This document shows, one piece after another, positions 18,812-29,181 of a DNA stretch of 64,000 nt. The notes under the pieces were generated by a model. That model did not search any database, was not told the origin of the DNA, and saw only the letters and a program-made list of their open reading frames with translations. Every line of letters starts with the position of its first letter. The stretch's first letter is position 1. The stretch lies in the NCBI GenBank assembly GCA_016718825.1, contig JADKCL010000014.1, positions 1 through 64,000 on the forward strand. The letters run 5' to 3'. This DNA is from Bacteroidota bacterium. GTDB lineage: Bacteria; Bacteroidota; Bacteroidia; J057; JADKCL01. Made by a program: the position numbers and the translations under genes.

Positions 18812-21105
18812 GAAGACACATATTTTCGGAACGGCCATTGGGTCGGATTTTGGCTTGGGCCCTTTGGATTTTTCCAATGGGCCTTTTTGCCCAAACGACC
18901 TTTTACAATACAGGGCAGATCCAAAGGATTGAAATTCAGTTTAGTCAGCCCAATTGGGACTATCGGATGGACACCGCCAAGGCGGGCGCCGAAACCTATC
19001 TCATGGCTGACTGGGTCAAAATCAACGGCATCCGCTATGACAGCGCGGGCGTCAAGTACAAGGGCAACAGCTCCTACGACTCGACGCTGATCAAAAATCC
19101 GCTGAACATCGGCCTCGACGAATTCAAAAACCAAGCCCACGAGGGCTTTACGACGATCAAGTTGGGAAACTGCTATGCAGACCCCTCGATGATCCGCGAG
19201 GTGATGGCCTATGACATCCTCAGCAATTATATGCATGCCCCGCAGGCAAATTTTGCGCAGGTTTATGTCAATGGCAACTATTGGGGACTCTATTCGAATG
19301 CAGAAAACATCAACAAAGAGTTTTGCAGCACGCATTTCTATTCCTCATCGGGCACTTTTTTCAAATGCAATCCGATCGGGATTCCCGGTCCAACGACGAA
19401 AAGCAATTTGAAAACCATCGTCGGGGTCGACAGCACTGGCTATTTTCCCCGCTATGAACTCAAATCGACCACGGGCTGGAATGAACTCGTGGATTTGTGC
19501 AATGTCGTGACGAATACGCCCGCGGCATTGCCCGCCTCGATGGACATGGATCGCGTCATTTGGATGCTGGCATTCAACAACTTGCTCGTGAATCTGGACA
19601 GTTATTCAGGAGTATTTGCACAGAATTATTATCTCTACAAAGATCAGAATGACCGCTTTAATCCGATTGTCTGGGATTTGAACATGTCGTTTGGCGGATT
19701 CCCCTTTTTGGGTGGCGGCGCGACGGGAATGGGCAGCTTGACGGTTTCGGATATGGAGCAATTGGCGTTGGATGCCCATTCGACGGATCCGTATTGGCCG
19801 CTGATCAATGCTGTGATGAGCAATGCGCGTTCCAAAAGAAAGTACGTCGCGCACCTGCGCACCATCGCCGACGAAATGTTTACGAGCGGGCAATTCGCCG
19901 TGAATGCATCGAATTTTCAAACGCTGATCGACACGGCCGTTTCCAGCGATGCCAACAAGTTCTATTCCTACACCCAATTTCAGAATGGCCTGACAGCAAG
20001 CGCCCCCAACGGCGCCTACACCATCCCGGGAATCGGCAGCTTGATGACCGCGCGCCTGAGCTATTTGCAAGGCACACCCGAATTTGGCTATGTTCCGCCG
20101 GTAATCACTTCGCCCCTTGCGACGCCCGCATTTCCAGCATTCAATGACACGGTCATCATCACCGCCCAAGTCAGCGGCGCGGATTCCGTCTTTTTGGGCT
20201 ACCGCAACGATCAAGCGTTGAAATTTGCGTCGATCACGATGCTGGACGACGGCCTTCATGGCGATGGCGCCGCCAACGACGGGGTCTTTGCAGCCGAAAT
20301 CCTTCAAAACAGCGGCGTGACGCAATACTATATCTATGCTGAAAATGCCACTGCAGGCGCGTTTTCTCCGGCACGTGCCGAGCATGAATTCCATTCGGTA
20401 CAGACGGCTTTGAACTTCCCCTCTCCCGGCGACTTGGTCATCAACGAATTTCTGGCTGTGAACCAAACCGGCCAAATGGATGAAACGGGGCAATTTGAGG
20501 ACTGGATCGAGCTTTTCAACAATACACAAAGTGCTCTGTCCTTGACCGGCCTTTACCTGACCGACGATGTCCTGAATCCTACCAAATGCGCGCTTCCTTC
20601 GGGGACAACCATTGCACCGCAGGGCCTTTTGGTCATCTGGGCAGATCAGGACGCTTCATCACTTGGCGTCATCCACTGCAATTTCAAGTTGTCCAGTTTG
20701 GGCGAATCCATCAAACTCAGCAATGGCAGCAACATCACGTTTGACAGCCTGACTTTCGGCCCTCAAACCGCGGATGTCTCCCTAGGACGTTGTCCTGACG
20801 GGACCGGTGCATTTTCCGCACAACCTGCGCCGAGTTTCAACGCGTTGAATTGCGGCGTGCAAACCCAGGAATTTCAATACCTCAACCCCTATTTCGTCCT
20901 TTCTCCGAATCCAAGTAGCGAGCGGGTGCAAATCCTTTGTGAACAACGATTTGTAGGAAATCTCGAGGTCTTTGATCACCTGGGAAGGCCGATATTGACC
21001 TCAAAATGGACAGGAAACACTGAATTGAACATAAATTCATGGTCCACTGGAATATATTTTATTAGATTGGGCTTGAGTACGAAAAAGTTGGTCGTCGCTC
21101 ACTAG
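18808..21105 (+). CDS. CotH kinase family protein with lamin-tail domain, T9SS cargo
   Basis: 765 residues: signal peptide, CotH-type protein kinase domain (VKYKGNSSYD, LGNCYADPSMIRE, YVNGNYWGLYSN, metal-binding D290 in VWDLNMSFGG), a chitobiase/Ig-like segment, a lamin-tail domain (VINEFLAVNQTG ... WIELFNNT), and a T9SS sorting domain (LSPNPSSERVQIL). CotH proteins are atypical secreted kinases that phosphorylate surface proteins. Its ATG overlaps the previous stop, so it is probably co-translated with the beta-sandwich protein. VTC, DUF4956 and DUF2490 genes follow, a partnership often seen with CotH. Confidence 0.93.
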   Translation: MRRHIFSERPLGRILAWALWIFPMGLFAQTTFYNTGQIQRIEIQFSQPNWDYRMDTAKAGAETYLMADWVKINGIRYDSAGVKYKGNSSYDSTLIKNPLNIGLDEFKNQAHEGFTTIKLGNCYADPSMIREVMAYDILSNYMHAPQANFAQVYVNGNYWGLYSNAENINKEFCSTHFYSSSGTFFKCNPIGIPGPTTKSNLKTIVGVDSTGYFPRYELKSTTGWNELVDLCNVVTNTPAALPASMDMDRVIWMLAFNNLLVNLDSYSGVFAQNYYLYKDQNDRFNPIVWDLNMSFGGFPFLGGGATGMGSLTVSDMEQLALDAHSTDPYWPLINAVMSNARSKRKYVAHLRTIADEMFTSGQFAVNASNFQTLIDTAVSSDANKFYSYTQFQNGLTASAPNGAYTIPGIGSLMTARLSYLQGTPEFGYVPPVITSPLATPAFPAFNDTVIITAQVSGADSVFLGYRNDQALKFASITMLDDGLHGDGAANDGVFAAEILQNSGVTQYYIYAENATAGAFSPARAEHEFHSVQTALNFPSPGDLVINEFLAVNQTGQMDETGQFEDWIELFNNTQSALSLTGLYLTDDVLNPTKCALPSGTTIAPQGLLVIWADQDASSLGVIHCNFKLSSLGESIKLSNGSNITFDSLTFGPQTADVSLGRCPDGTGAFSAQPAPSFNALNCGVQTQEFQYLNPYFVLSPNPSSERVQILCEQRFVGNLEVFDHLGRPILTSKWTGNTELNINSWSTGIYFIRLGLSTKKLVVAH

Positions 21106-21115
21106 ATGCAAAAGC

Positions 21116-21541
21116 ATGAGAAATAAAGATACCGATACTGGGAAGACGAGCTTCCGTAAACTTTTGCTGTTTGTTCCGCTTGTTTTCGCCTTGGTTTTTG
21201 TGGCCTGCGAAAAGGAGCCGGGCAAAGGCGGCCTCGCCACGATTCAGGGCAAGGTTTGGGGGCGTGACATCAATGCCTTGGGCGTGGTGCACGACAGCGG
21301 CTATGCCGGCGGATACAAGGTTTACCTCTCGTTTGGCGACAATACCTGGGTTGATGAAAGCGAAACCACCTCGCCCACAGGGGACTACGCTTTCCGAGGC
21401 CTCCAAAAGGGAACCTATCGCCTGTTTGTTTACTCCGAATGCGATTCCTGCTTGTTCAATGAAGAATATTCCGAGCAGGCCGTCGAAATCACGGAAACCA
21501 AACAAGTCGCCGTATTGCCGGACTTTGTGATCTACAAATAG
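21116..21541 (+). CDS. Small lipoprotein with carboxypeptidase-regulatory-like fold
   Basis: 141 residues. A basic N-terminus and hydrophobic stretch end in FVAC, the probable lipidation site. The remainder (TIQGKVWGRD ... TSPTGDYAFRGLQKGTYRLFVYS) has the pattern of a CarboxypepD-regulatory or SpaA-like beta sandwich. It sits between the CotH and VTC genes with 10- and 2-base gaps, so it likely belongs to that operon. Role unknown. Confidence 0.8.
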   Translation: MRNKDTDTGKTSFRKLLLFVPLVFALVFVACEKEPGKGGLATIQGKVWGRDINALGVVHDSGYAGGYKVYLSFGDNTWVDESETTSPTGDYAFRGLQKGTYRLFVYSECDSCLFNEEYSEQAVEITETKQVAVLPDFVIYK

Positions 21542-21543
21542 AA

Positions 21544-22323
21544 ATGCCCACAAGCCTTCATCAGCGTCCCAAATTTTTGCATGAACCTGCAAGTGTGGCG
21601 GCATTTGAGCCGGTGTCCCTTGCCGGGCTCGACAAGGTCAAGCTGATGAACCGCGTTGATTCCAAGTATGTATTTCACCGGAAACACCTCGACGAAATTC
21701 TGACCGAGGTCGCCCCGCATTATGCCGTTTTGGAAATTGCTGAAAAGCGGCTTTTTGACTACGCTTCGCTCTATTTTGATACGCCGGATTACGAACTCTA
21801 CCGGCATCACCATATGGGCAAGCCCAATCGCGTGAAGTTGCGCTACCGGGAATACATCGACACCGGGGATGTCTTTTTTGAGGTCAAAAAGAAGATCAAA
21901 GGCATGCGCACCGACAAGTACCGCGTGCGCGAAGAGGCAATTATCAACGGCTTTACAGCGAAGGGCGAGGGTTTGATGGAACGCCTGAAGGTGAATGCGC
22001 TGGGGATGGAGGGCAAAGTTTGGATCTATTACCAACGCATTACATTGGCAGCGCACGCCTCCGAGGAGCGCGTGACGATCGACCTCAACATGCGTTTCAA
22101 AGATCAGAATGGCGAAATCGGGTTTGAGGATTTGGTCATTGCAGAGGTAAAACAAGCGCGGCTTTCCCGGCATAGCCCGATCGTCGTGGCGCTGCATGGG
22201 CGACGCATTCAGGACTTTAGGGTCAGCAAATACTCCTTGGCAGTAGCGATGCTCGTGCCCGGGATCAAAACACATGCTTTTAAAAGCAAGATTATTCGTC
22301 TGAACAAAATATTGAAATCGTAG
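21544..22323 (+). CDS. VTC domain protein (polyphosphate polymerase-like)
   Basis: 259 residues matching the VTC domain of yeast vacuolar transporter chaperone 4, a triphosphate-tunnel fold. Seen: NRVDSKYVFHRKHL at the start, SLYFDTPDYELY, VKLRYREY, FEVKKKIKG with basic residues for phosphate binding, and VIAEVKQ near the end for the metal-binding Glu. In bacteria these proteins occur with CotH and DUF4956 proteins, and polyphosphate synthesis is not proven for them. The TAG stop directly abuts the next ATG. Confidence 0.9.
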   Translation: MPTSLHQRPKFLHEPASVAAFEPVSLAGLDKVKLMNRVDSKYVFHRKHLDEILTEVAPHYAVLEIAEKRLFDYASLYFDTPDYELYRHHHMGKPNRVKLRYREYIDTGDVFFEVKKKIKGMRTDKYRVREEAIINGFTAKGEGLMERLKVNALGMEGKVWIYYQRITLAAHASEERVTIDLNMRFKDQNGEIGFEDLVIAEVKQARLSRHSPIVVALHGRRIQDFRVSKYSLAVAMLVPGIKTHAFKSKIIRLNKILKS

Positions 22324-22995
22324 ATGGACATTGGAGAATTGACGGAACAGGCGGTGAATCCGCTGGCGAGCGTCGGCGGGTTATGGGAATTTCTGATCAG
22401 GTTTGGATTCAACTTGATCATGATCTTCGTGATTGTGATTTTCGTGTATTACCGGAATCACAAGAACAAGGACTTTGTCTTCACTTACTTTTTGTTCAAC
22501 ATCATCAACTTCCTGATTTGCTTTCTGTTAAGCACGGCGAAGTTGAAAATGGGCTTTGCCTTTGGCTTGTTTGCGATCTACTCGATTCTGAGGTACCGCA
22601 CGGTCACGATCCCTGTGCGGGAAATGGGCTTTTTCTTTGTCGCGGTCACCTTGGGCATCATCAATGCCTTGGCTTCCCTCGACAATTTCTATGTGGAGCT
22701 CATTTCTGCGAACCTTGTGTTGGTCGCGTTGACCTTCATTTTGGATGGCCGATTCCTCCCACTCAAGCATGAAAATCACAAGGACATCATCTATGACCGT
22801 ATCGACCTGATCCACCCGGACCGGCGACCGGAAATGATGAATGACCTCAAAGCAAGAACAGGTTTGAACATCCACCGCGTCGAATTCATCAAAATCGACT
22901 TCATGCGCGATGTGGCTCGGATTCACGCATTCTATTTTTCGGATAGGAACGAATCCCCCAACATGGAAATCAGCAGCGGCGACAGCGATGATTGA
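22324..22995 (+). CDS. DUF4956 membrane protein
   Basis: 223 residues with four transmembrane helices in the first 140 residues, then a cytosolic tail (DLIHPDRRPEMMNDLKARTGLNIHR-like region). The motif FGLFAIYSILRYRT between helices is typical of DUF4956, the integral membrane partner of VTC/CotH systems. It starts at the base after the VTC stop codon, and its stop region overlaps an in-frame ATG of the next gene. Confidence 0.9.
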   Translation: MDIGELTEQAVNPLASVGGLWEFLIRFGFNLIMIFVIVIFVYYRNHKNKDFVFTYFLFNIINFLICFLLSTAKLKMGFAFGLFAIYSILRYRTVTIPVREMGFFFVAVTLGIINALASLDNFYVELISANLVLVALTFILDGRFLPLKHENHKDIIYDRIDLIHPDRRPEMMNDLKARTGLNIHRVEFIKIDFMRDVARIHAFYFSDRNESPNMEISSGDSDD

Positions 22996-23062
22996 GCTTG
23001 ACAAAATGGGAGCGAAAGGTAAAATGCCCGCAGGGAACAACACCCCTGCGGATCGATTTGCG

Positions 23063-23791
23063 ATGATGCAACGAGCCTCAGCTAGCTTCAGTAGCTCCTT
23101 TTGCATCCTGATTTTGTTAATCTTTTTGCTGCCTTTTGCTTCGAATGCACAAACGAGCGACCTGCAAGGGCGTGCGGGCGTGCAAGTCAAACAGGATTTT
23201 CGGAAAGGTTTTGACCTGTCTTTGGGCTACCAAGCGCGGTTGGATCATGGATTGCAGTCCTTCCGTGGGAGCTATTTCACCGCCGACCTCGGCTACAAAC
23301 TCAGCAAGCATCTTGGCGCCACCTTCGAATTTCGCTACGCGACCTCGCCCGACTGGGACAAATTCAGGTTTGGGCTTGCCTTGACGGGTAAAACCAAGGT
23401 CAAAAAAATCGACCTCAGTGCCAAGATTCGGTACCAATACGAGCATTTTCTACAAAATTGGCCCGAAATCGGACAGTTTCCCGACCGACAAAACATCCGG
23501 CTCAAATTGGAAGCCGAGCGCAAGGTGATCAAGCATGTGCGCGGACACATCAGCATCGAACCGCAAATTCGAATCGAAGCCCGGAATACCCGTTTTCAAC
23601 GTGTGCGCAACATCGTGGGATTCGATTGGGAGATCGTCAAAAACCATCATTTAGACGTCTCCTACTACTTTCAGCCGCAGTTCAAATCGGCTGAGGTCAA
23701 ATATGTGAACATCCTTGCTGCCACTTTCTCGCTCGACTTGGAAAAGTGGAAAAAGAAGAATAAGGATTCGGAGAAAAAAGCTGCGGATTGA
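23063..23791 (+). CDS. DUF2490 outer-membrane beta-barrel protein
   Basis: A signal peptide starts at M-M-Q-R (ATG 23063), ends around SNAQ, and precedes about 210 residues of alternating amphipathic strands ending in an aromatic/basic C-terminus, consistent with a DUF2490 barrel. An earlier in-frame ATG at 22988 overlaps the DUF4956 stop, but would put about 25 polar residues before the signal peptide, so I prefer 23063. Last gene of the CotH-VTC-DUF4956 group. It may give a surface route for whatever the group makes, which is inference. Confidence 0.85.
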   Translation: MMQRASASFSSSFCILILLIFLLPFASNAQTSDLQGRAGVQVKQDFRKGFDLSLGYQARLDHGLQSFRGSYFTADLGYKLSKHLGATFEFRYATSPDWDKFRFGLALTGKTKVKKIDLSAKIRYQYEHFLQNWPEIGQFPDRQNIRLKLEAERKVIKHVRGHISIEPQIRIEARNTRFQRVRNIVGFDWEIVKNHHLDVSYYFQPQFKSAEVKYVNILAATFSLDLEKWKKKNKDSEKKAAD

Positions 23792-23818
23792 TCTATCTGA
23801 TCCACCTCTGCTTTACCT

Positions 23819-24919
23819 TCACCAAGGATGCCGGTCGGTAAATTCGGAGCCGTCAATTTTTGTTTCGCCCAATCGGAAACCCTTGTCATACAGCAGCAAG
23901 AGCACTTCTTGCTTGCGATCCGGAACAAGTTTTTGCAACACAATTGAAAACTGCGTGCGGATTTCCTGCCGTGGCATCCAGCCATATTGACCACCACGGT
24001 TATAGGCTTCTATCAGGCAAGTCACAGCTTCCTCGTAACGCTCCAATGTGATCAGGAGCTTTGCGAGAATGGCGATCGCCTCGTCGGCATCCTCACCTTC
24101 ATAATCGAGAATATGCGTCATGATCCCTTCAGAAAGCCATTCGATGGCCGAATCGTAATCGCCGTCCAACATATAACCCTTGCCCAGCGCTACTTGGCAG
24201 CGGGCTTTCGTTACGAGATCATCCGCTTCCAAGGCAATTTGAAAAACCTCTGAAATCCGCCTTCTTGCTTGCAATTCCTTCCCCGCCAACGCCAACTGAT
24301 AGGCCTCCCAAAGCTTGGCATAGGTCAAATCCAGATTCGAAAAGGAGCCGAGGTTTCCCCAAGTAAAATGACAGATCCACACATCGATCTGCTTGGGAAC
24401 AAAGGGATTGGTTTCAAAAAGATAACAGCCGACAAGTCCCTTGTAGAAGGTTGGCATCCTTTCGTGCATGTGCGCCAGACAATCCGGGCCACTCCAGAAA
24501 ACCAATGAAAACGGGAGATTTGCCGCAATTGCCGCCCATTCTACCTCAAGCGTGCGCCGAAACTGACCAGTAGGAAATTCGCCGAATCGATTCCGTGCCA
24601 AGTAGCTTTCGATGGCAGTCAAATGCAAAATGGCAGGTTTTCCGTTGAATTCACCGCCGTTCAATTCGAAATGCAACCTCAAAAAGGCCTCCAAAGTCAA
24701 TTTCTGACTCGTCCATTCTGAGGGTTCAAAGTGATTTTCTTCGAATCCCCAGGCCGTCGTACAGATGTGCTGGCAATTCGGAAACCGTTCGGCAAACTCC
24801 CTTATGAGGCTTTGCCGCTTCTCATAGCGGTCACAGACAATCCAATGCATTCCGGAAAGCGGCATCGCCAAGGCGATTCGCTCCCATTCCGCTTGGTTTT
24901 GCTGTTGGAATTTGTTCAT
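23819..24919 (-). CDS. Uncharacterised protein with TPR-like C-terminus
   Basis: 366 residues, no signal peptide. The N-terminal half (WIVCDRYEKRQSLIREFAERFPNC ... VFWSGPDCLAHM-like region) resembles the start of AAA/STAND-like proteins but lacks a recognisable Walker A motif. The C-terminal half has helical repeats of TPR type (ALAGKELQARRRISEVF, LGKGYMLDGDYDSAIEWLSEG, LITLERYEEAVTCLIEAYN). Convergent with the DUF2490 gene at a 27-base gap. Function not recognised. Confidence 0.75.
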   Translation of the reverse strand: MNKFQQQNQAEWERIALAMPLSGMHWIVCDRYEKRQSLIREFAERFPNCQHICTTAWGFEENHFEPSEWTSQKLTLEAFLRLHFELNGGEFNGKPAILHLTAIESYLARNRFGEFPTGQFRRTLEVEWAAIAANLPFSLVFWSGPDCLAHMHERMPTFYKGLVGCYLFETNPFVPKQIDVWICHFTWGNLGSFSNLDLTYAKLWEAYQLALAGKELQARRRISEVFQIALEADDLVTKARCQVALGKGYMLDGDYDSAIEWLSEGIMTHILDYEGEDADEAIAILAKLLITLERYEEAVTCLIEAYNRGGQYGWMPRQEIRTQFSIVLQKLVPDRKQEVLLLLYDKGFRLGETKIDGSEFTDRHPW

Positions 24920-24999
24920 TGCGATCGTTCATCTTGATCGATCTAGAATCCTCCTCTGGTCATCGAATAACCAACCCAAAAGCTGGAAACCCAACAGGA

Positions 25000-25040
25000 C
25001 TTTTCACTTTTATCTTATCACTTTTCACTTTTCACTCTCT
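25000..25040. repeat. CTTTTCA heptamer array at the metH 3' end
   Basis: Five to six 7-base units (CTTTTCA, CTTTTAT, CTTATCA, CTTTTCA, CTTTTCA, then CTCTCTC). On the minus strand the unit is TGAAAAG, and it encodes the last residues of MetH (ERVKSEK) and its TGA stop. Confidence 0.85.
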
Positions 25041-28000
25041 CCGGTTCGTAATTCAGATTCGGTCCCAACCACCTTTCGGCATCGGCCTTGGTGAGGCCTT
25101 TGCGTTGGGCGTAATTGGCGACCTGGTCCTCCCCGATTTTGCCCAGTCCGAAGTAACGCGACTGCGGATGCGCAAAATAAAATCCTGATACAGAAGAGGC
25201 AGGCCACATGGCCATGCTTTCAGTGAGAGTGATGCCGGTGTTTTCTTCGACATTCAGCAAGTCAAACAGCAGGCGCTTTTCCGTATGGTCGGGGCAGGCT
25301 GGATAACCTGGCGCCGGACGGATGCCACGGTAGCTTTCGCGGATCAGATCCTCGTTGCCGAGCGTCTCGTCCGCGGCGTAGCCCCAAATCTCCTTGCGCA
25401 CTTTTTGGTGGAGACATTCTGCGAATGCCTCGGCCAAACGGTCAGCCAAGGCCTTGGCCATGATGCTGTTGTAGTCGTCCAAGTCCGCATCAAACTGCGC
25501 GACCAATTGATCCAATCCGATGCCTGCGGTCACGGCAAAGCCGCCGATATAGTCCATTTTTCCGTTCTCCTCGGGCGCGATGTAATCGGCCAAGGACAAG
25601 TTGTAGGTGCCGGCAGCTTTTTCATTCTGCTGACGGAGGAAATGGAATTGGGTCAGCAATTCGTCGGATCCGGGCGCGTAAACATTGACGTCGTCGCTGC
25701 CGACGCGCTGTGCGGGAAAGATGCCGACAACAGCGTTGGCTTTCAACGTATTGTCTTTGACCATGTCGATCAACAAAGCCACCGCGTCGTTGTAGAGCTT
25801 GTTGGCCTCGGAGCCGACCACCGGATCGGTCAGGATGGCGGGGAACTTGCCATGCAATTCCCAAGTCTGGAAAAACGGCGTCCAATCGATATAATCGACC
25901 AAAGTCGCCATCGGGAAGTCCTTGATCACGGTCACGCCCGGCTGATTCGGAGCCGGAATTTCGTACTGCGCCCAGTCGATCGCTTCACCGTTGATCGCTG
26001 CGAGATCGTAGGGAAGGTAGCGCTTGTCGTTGCGGCGTTTGGCGTGTTCTTCGCGCAAAAATTCGTACTCCTGCGCAAATTGCGCCAATGCATTCGGCCT
26101 ATTTTCGTCGGAAACGAGGTTTTGCACCACTGGAACCGCCCTTGAGGCATCCAATACGTGGATCACACCACCCGAATATTGTGGGGCAATCCGCACCGCA
26201 GTATGGATGCGGCTTGTCGTGGCACCGCCAATCAACAATGGCTGCTTCATTCCCCGACGCTCCATTTCGCTTGCCACAAAAACCATTTCGTCCAAACTTG
26301 GCGTGATCAATCCACTCAGACCAATCACATCCGCGCCGATTTCAATGGCCTTGTCCAGAATCAAATTGCAGGGCACCATCACGCCCATGTCAATGACTTC
26401 GAAGTTGTTACAGCCCAACACGACGCCCACAATGTTCTTGCCGATGTCGTGCACGTCGCCCTTGACCGTGGCCATCAAAACCCGACCCTTCGGACCTTGA
26501 TTTCCTGAACGCAGTTTCTCCGCCTCGATATACGGGATCAAGTGTGCGACGGCCTTTTTCATCACCCGCGCACTTTTGACCACTTGCGGCAGGAACATCT
26601 TGCCGGCGCCAAACAGGTCACCGACCACGTTCATGCCATCCATCAGCGGCCCTTCGATGACCTCCAAAGGAACTCGAATTTCTGCCTTGCCTCTTCCGTA
26701 TCGTCGACGACAAATTCCACGATGCCTTTCACGAGCGCATGGCGCAGCCTTTCCTCGACCGATCCTTTGCGCCATTCCTGCTCTTCTTCGGGCTTTTTCA
26801 CACCGCCCTTTACGGCATCAGCATACTGAATCAAACGTTCCGTGGAATCTTCACGGCGGTTGAAGATCAGGTCCTCCACCAATTCCAGCAGGGTTTTGTC
26901 GATTTCTGCATAAACCTCGATCATGCCCGCGTTCACGATGCCCATGTCCATGCCTTTGGCGATGGCGTGGAACAAAAACGCGGAATGGATCGCCTCACGG
27001 ACGTGATCATTGCCCCGGAAAGAGAACGACAAGTTGCTCACGCCGCCGCTGACTTTGGCATAAGGCAGATTTGCCTTGATCCATTCGGTGGCTTTCATGA
27101 AATCGATGGCATAATTGTTATGCTCTTCGATGCCCGTGCCAATGGTCAGAATATTCGGGTCAAAAATGATGTCTTGCGGGGCGAATCCGACCTTGTCCAC
27201 CAAAATACGGTAGGCACGCTCACAAATCGCAATGCGGCGCTCGTAGGAATCGGCTTGGCCAGTTTCGTCGAATGCCATCACGATCACAGCCGCACCGTAA
27301 CGCAAGACTTCCTTCGCCTGCCGGATGAAGCTCTCCTCCCCTTCTTTCAAGCTGATCGAATTCACAACTCCCTTACCCTGAAGGCATTTCAGGCCCTGCT
27401 CGATGACCGACCATTTGGACGAGTCGATCATGAAAGGCAGTTTGGCGATGTCGGGTTCGGCAGAGATCAGGTTCACGAATTTCTTCATGGACGCCTCCGA
27501 ATCGAGCATGCCTTCGTCGAAGTTGATGTCAATGATCTGTGCGCCACCTTCGACTTGATCAGCGGCAATGCTGACAGCCTCTTCGTAGTTTTCCTCCTTG
27601 ATGAGCTTGGCAAACTTCCGCGAACCGGTCACGTTGGTACGTTCACCGACGTTGAGGAAATTGGTATCCGGCCTGACAATCAAGGGTTCCAAACCGCTCA
27701 GGCGCATAAAAGGCTCTTGCGTTGGAATTTCTCTTGGCTTGAAATTGGCGGCGACTTTGGCGATCTCACGGATGTGGTCGGGCGTCGTGCCGCAGCAGCC
27801 GCCGACGATGTTGAGGAAGCCGCTTCGAAGGAAATCCCAGATGATTTTGCCCATGGTTTCGGGCGACTCGTCATATTCGCCGAAGGCATTGGGCAAGCCT
27901 GCGTTGGGGTGCGCACTTACAGGTACGTTGGCGATACGGGCCATTTCCTGGATAAATGGGCGCATTTGCGAAGCACCCAAGGCACAATTCAAGCCGATGC

Positions 28001-28721
28001 TCAGGATGTTCTTGCAGTGTGCAACGGAAATCCAAAAGGCTTCGGTCGTCTGACCGCTGAGCGTACGTCCGCTTTGGTCGGTGATCGTGCCGGAAATCAT
28101 GACCGGCATGGCCAAACCCTTCTCTTCCATGTACTTGTCGATCGCGTAGATCGCAGCTTTGGCATTGAGGGTGTCAAAAATGGTCTCGACCAGCAAGAGA
28201 TCGCAGCCGCCGACAACGAGGCCGTCAATTTGCTCCAAATAGGCTTCGACAAGTTCGTCAAAGCTCACCGCACGGAATCCGGGGTCGTTGACGTCAGGCG
28301 AAAGAGAGGCTGTGCGGTTGGTGGGGCCGATCGAACCTGCGACAAAACGGGGTTTGGACGGATCCTTGGCGGTATATTCGTCCGCAGCTTGCTTGGCGAG
28401 GCGGGCTGCAGCGACGTTCATCTCGTGCACCAAATGTTCCATCTTGTAATCGGCCTGCGCGATGGAGGTGCTGGTGAAGGTATTGGTTTCCAGGATATCC
28501 GCGCCAGCCTCGAGGTAAAGCCGGTGAATATCGAGGATGATTTGAGGCTGCGTGAGTGCGAGCAAATCACTGTTGCCTTGCACAAAATGCGGAAAATCCT
28601 TGAAGCGGTCGCCGCGGTAGGCGACTTCATCCAATTTATGACGCTGAATCATCGTACCCATGGCGCCATCAAGGACCAAAATACGTTCATTCAACAGCGA
28701 TTTCAGGGTGTCTAGCATCAT
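25018..28721 (-). CDS. metH: Cobalamin-dependent methionine synthase MetH, frameshifted
   Basis: Transfers a methyl group from methyltetrahydrofolate through cobalamin to homocysteine. All four modules are present in order: homocysteine/zinc domain (LDGAMGTMIQ, GGCCGTTPDH), pterin-binding domain (NVGERTNVTGSRKF), cobalamin domain with DVHDIG, and the SAM-dependent reactivation domain. The frame breaks at about 26680 between EEARQK and RVPLEVIEGPLMDGM; adding one base to a short T run (26679-26681, plus strand) restores a protein of about 1230 residues, the normal MetH length. I chose ATG at 28721 (MMLDTLKS) rather than an upstream TTG. The C-terminal tail lies in a heptamer array. Probably a functional gene with an assembly error. 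Confidence 0.93.
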
Positions 28722-28748
28722 TTGCTTCGCTGAACTGATAATTCTCAA

Positions 28749-29181
28749 CTACTTTGAAAAAGAGGGACAAAGGTAGGTAAAACAATGCAAAATGGAGAAT
28801 GGAAAATGACAGGGGTTTTGCATAGAAAAGTGGACATATTTGGCACTTCATCGGGAATGCAGGAGAAGCAGGGCTCATCTGATGCGAATACAGAAGAATC
28901 ATTGGCAATAAGCCCGCATGACACCGATAATTATTTCAAAATTTTCTCATAATCCTTCCCATGACAAAATAATCTATGGATTGGCATACAACTCCCATCT
29001 CCACAAATCGCCAAATAACTTGGGAATTTGCCTGCTTGCCGGATTGATTCAGTTGAAAGGCTTCAAACAAACAGCAAGTCCCAATCGAAAAATCGCCATA
29101 TGCCCATTTAACTGTTCGTACGAGTTGTTCATTTCCATAACATTTCGCAATTTCACGCTAGTCTAAAGCCAGAAGTTTGTC
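28749..29181. other. AT-rich intergenic region between divergent genes
   Basis: About 430 bases between the divergent metH and effector-like genes. It contains the metH -7 element, a short GGAGAAT/GGAAAAT heptamer-like stretch (about 28797-28811), and an 82-codon frame at 28918-29166 with no recognisable protein features. Base composition is clearly richer in A/T than the neighbours. I see no RNA gene here. Confidence 0.5.
28768..28775 (-). promoter_or_regulatory. -7 element of the metH promoter
   Basis: On the minus strand TACCTTTG matches TAnnTTTG and lies about 47 bases before the chosen metH start. No SAM or cobalamin riboswitch structure was recognised in the leader. Confidence 0.5.

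Noticed and set aside
26739..28715. Long open frame antisense to metH (658 codons)
   Set aside because: It is the complement of a strongly conserved metH reading frame and has no recognisable domain; the codon pattern is a shadow.
28722..28920. SAM or cobalamin riboswitch before metH
   Set aside because: I looked for conserved cores on the minus strand and found none that I could support.
28918..29166. 82-codon frame in the metH upstream region
   Set aside because: No family features, AT-rich intergenic composition, and no clear promoter of its own.
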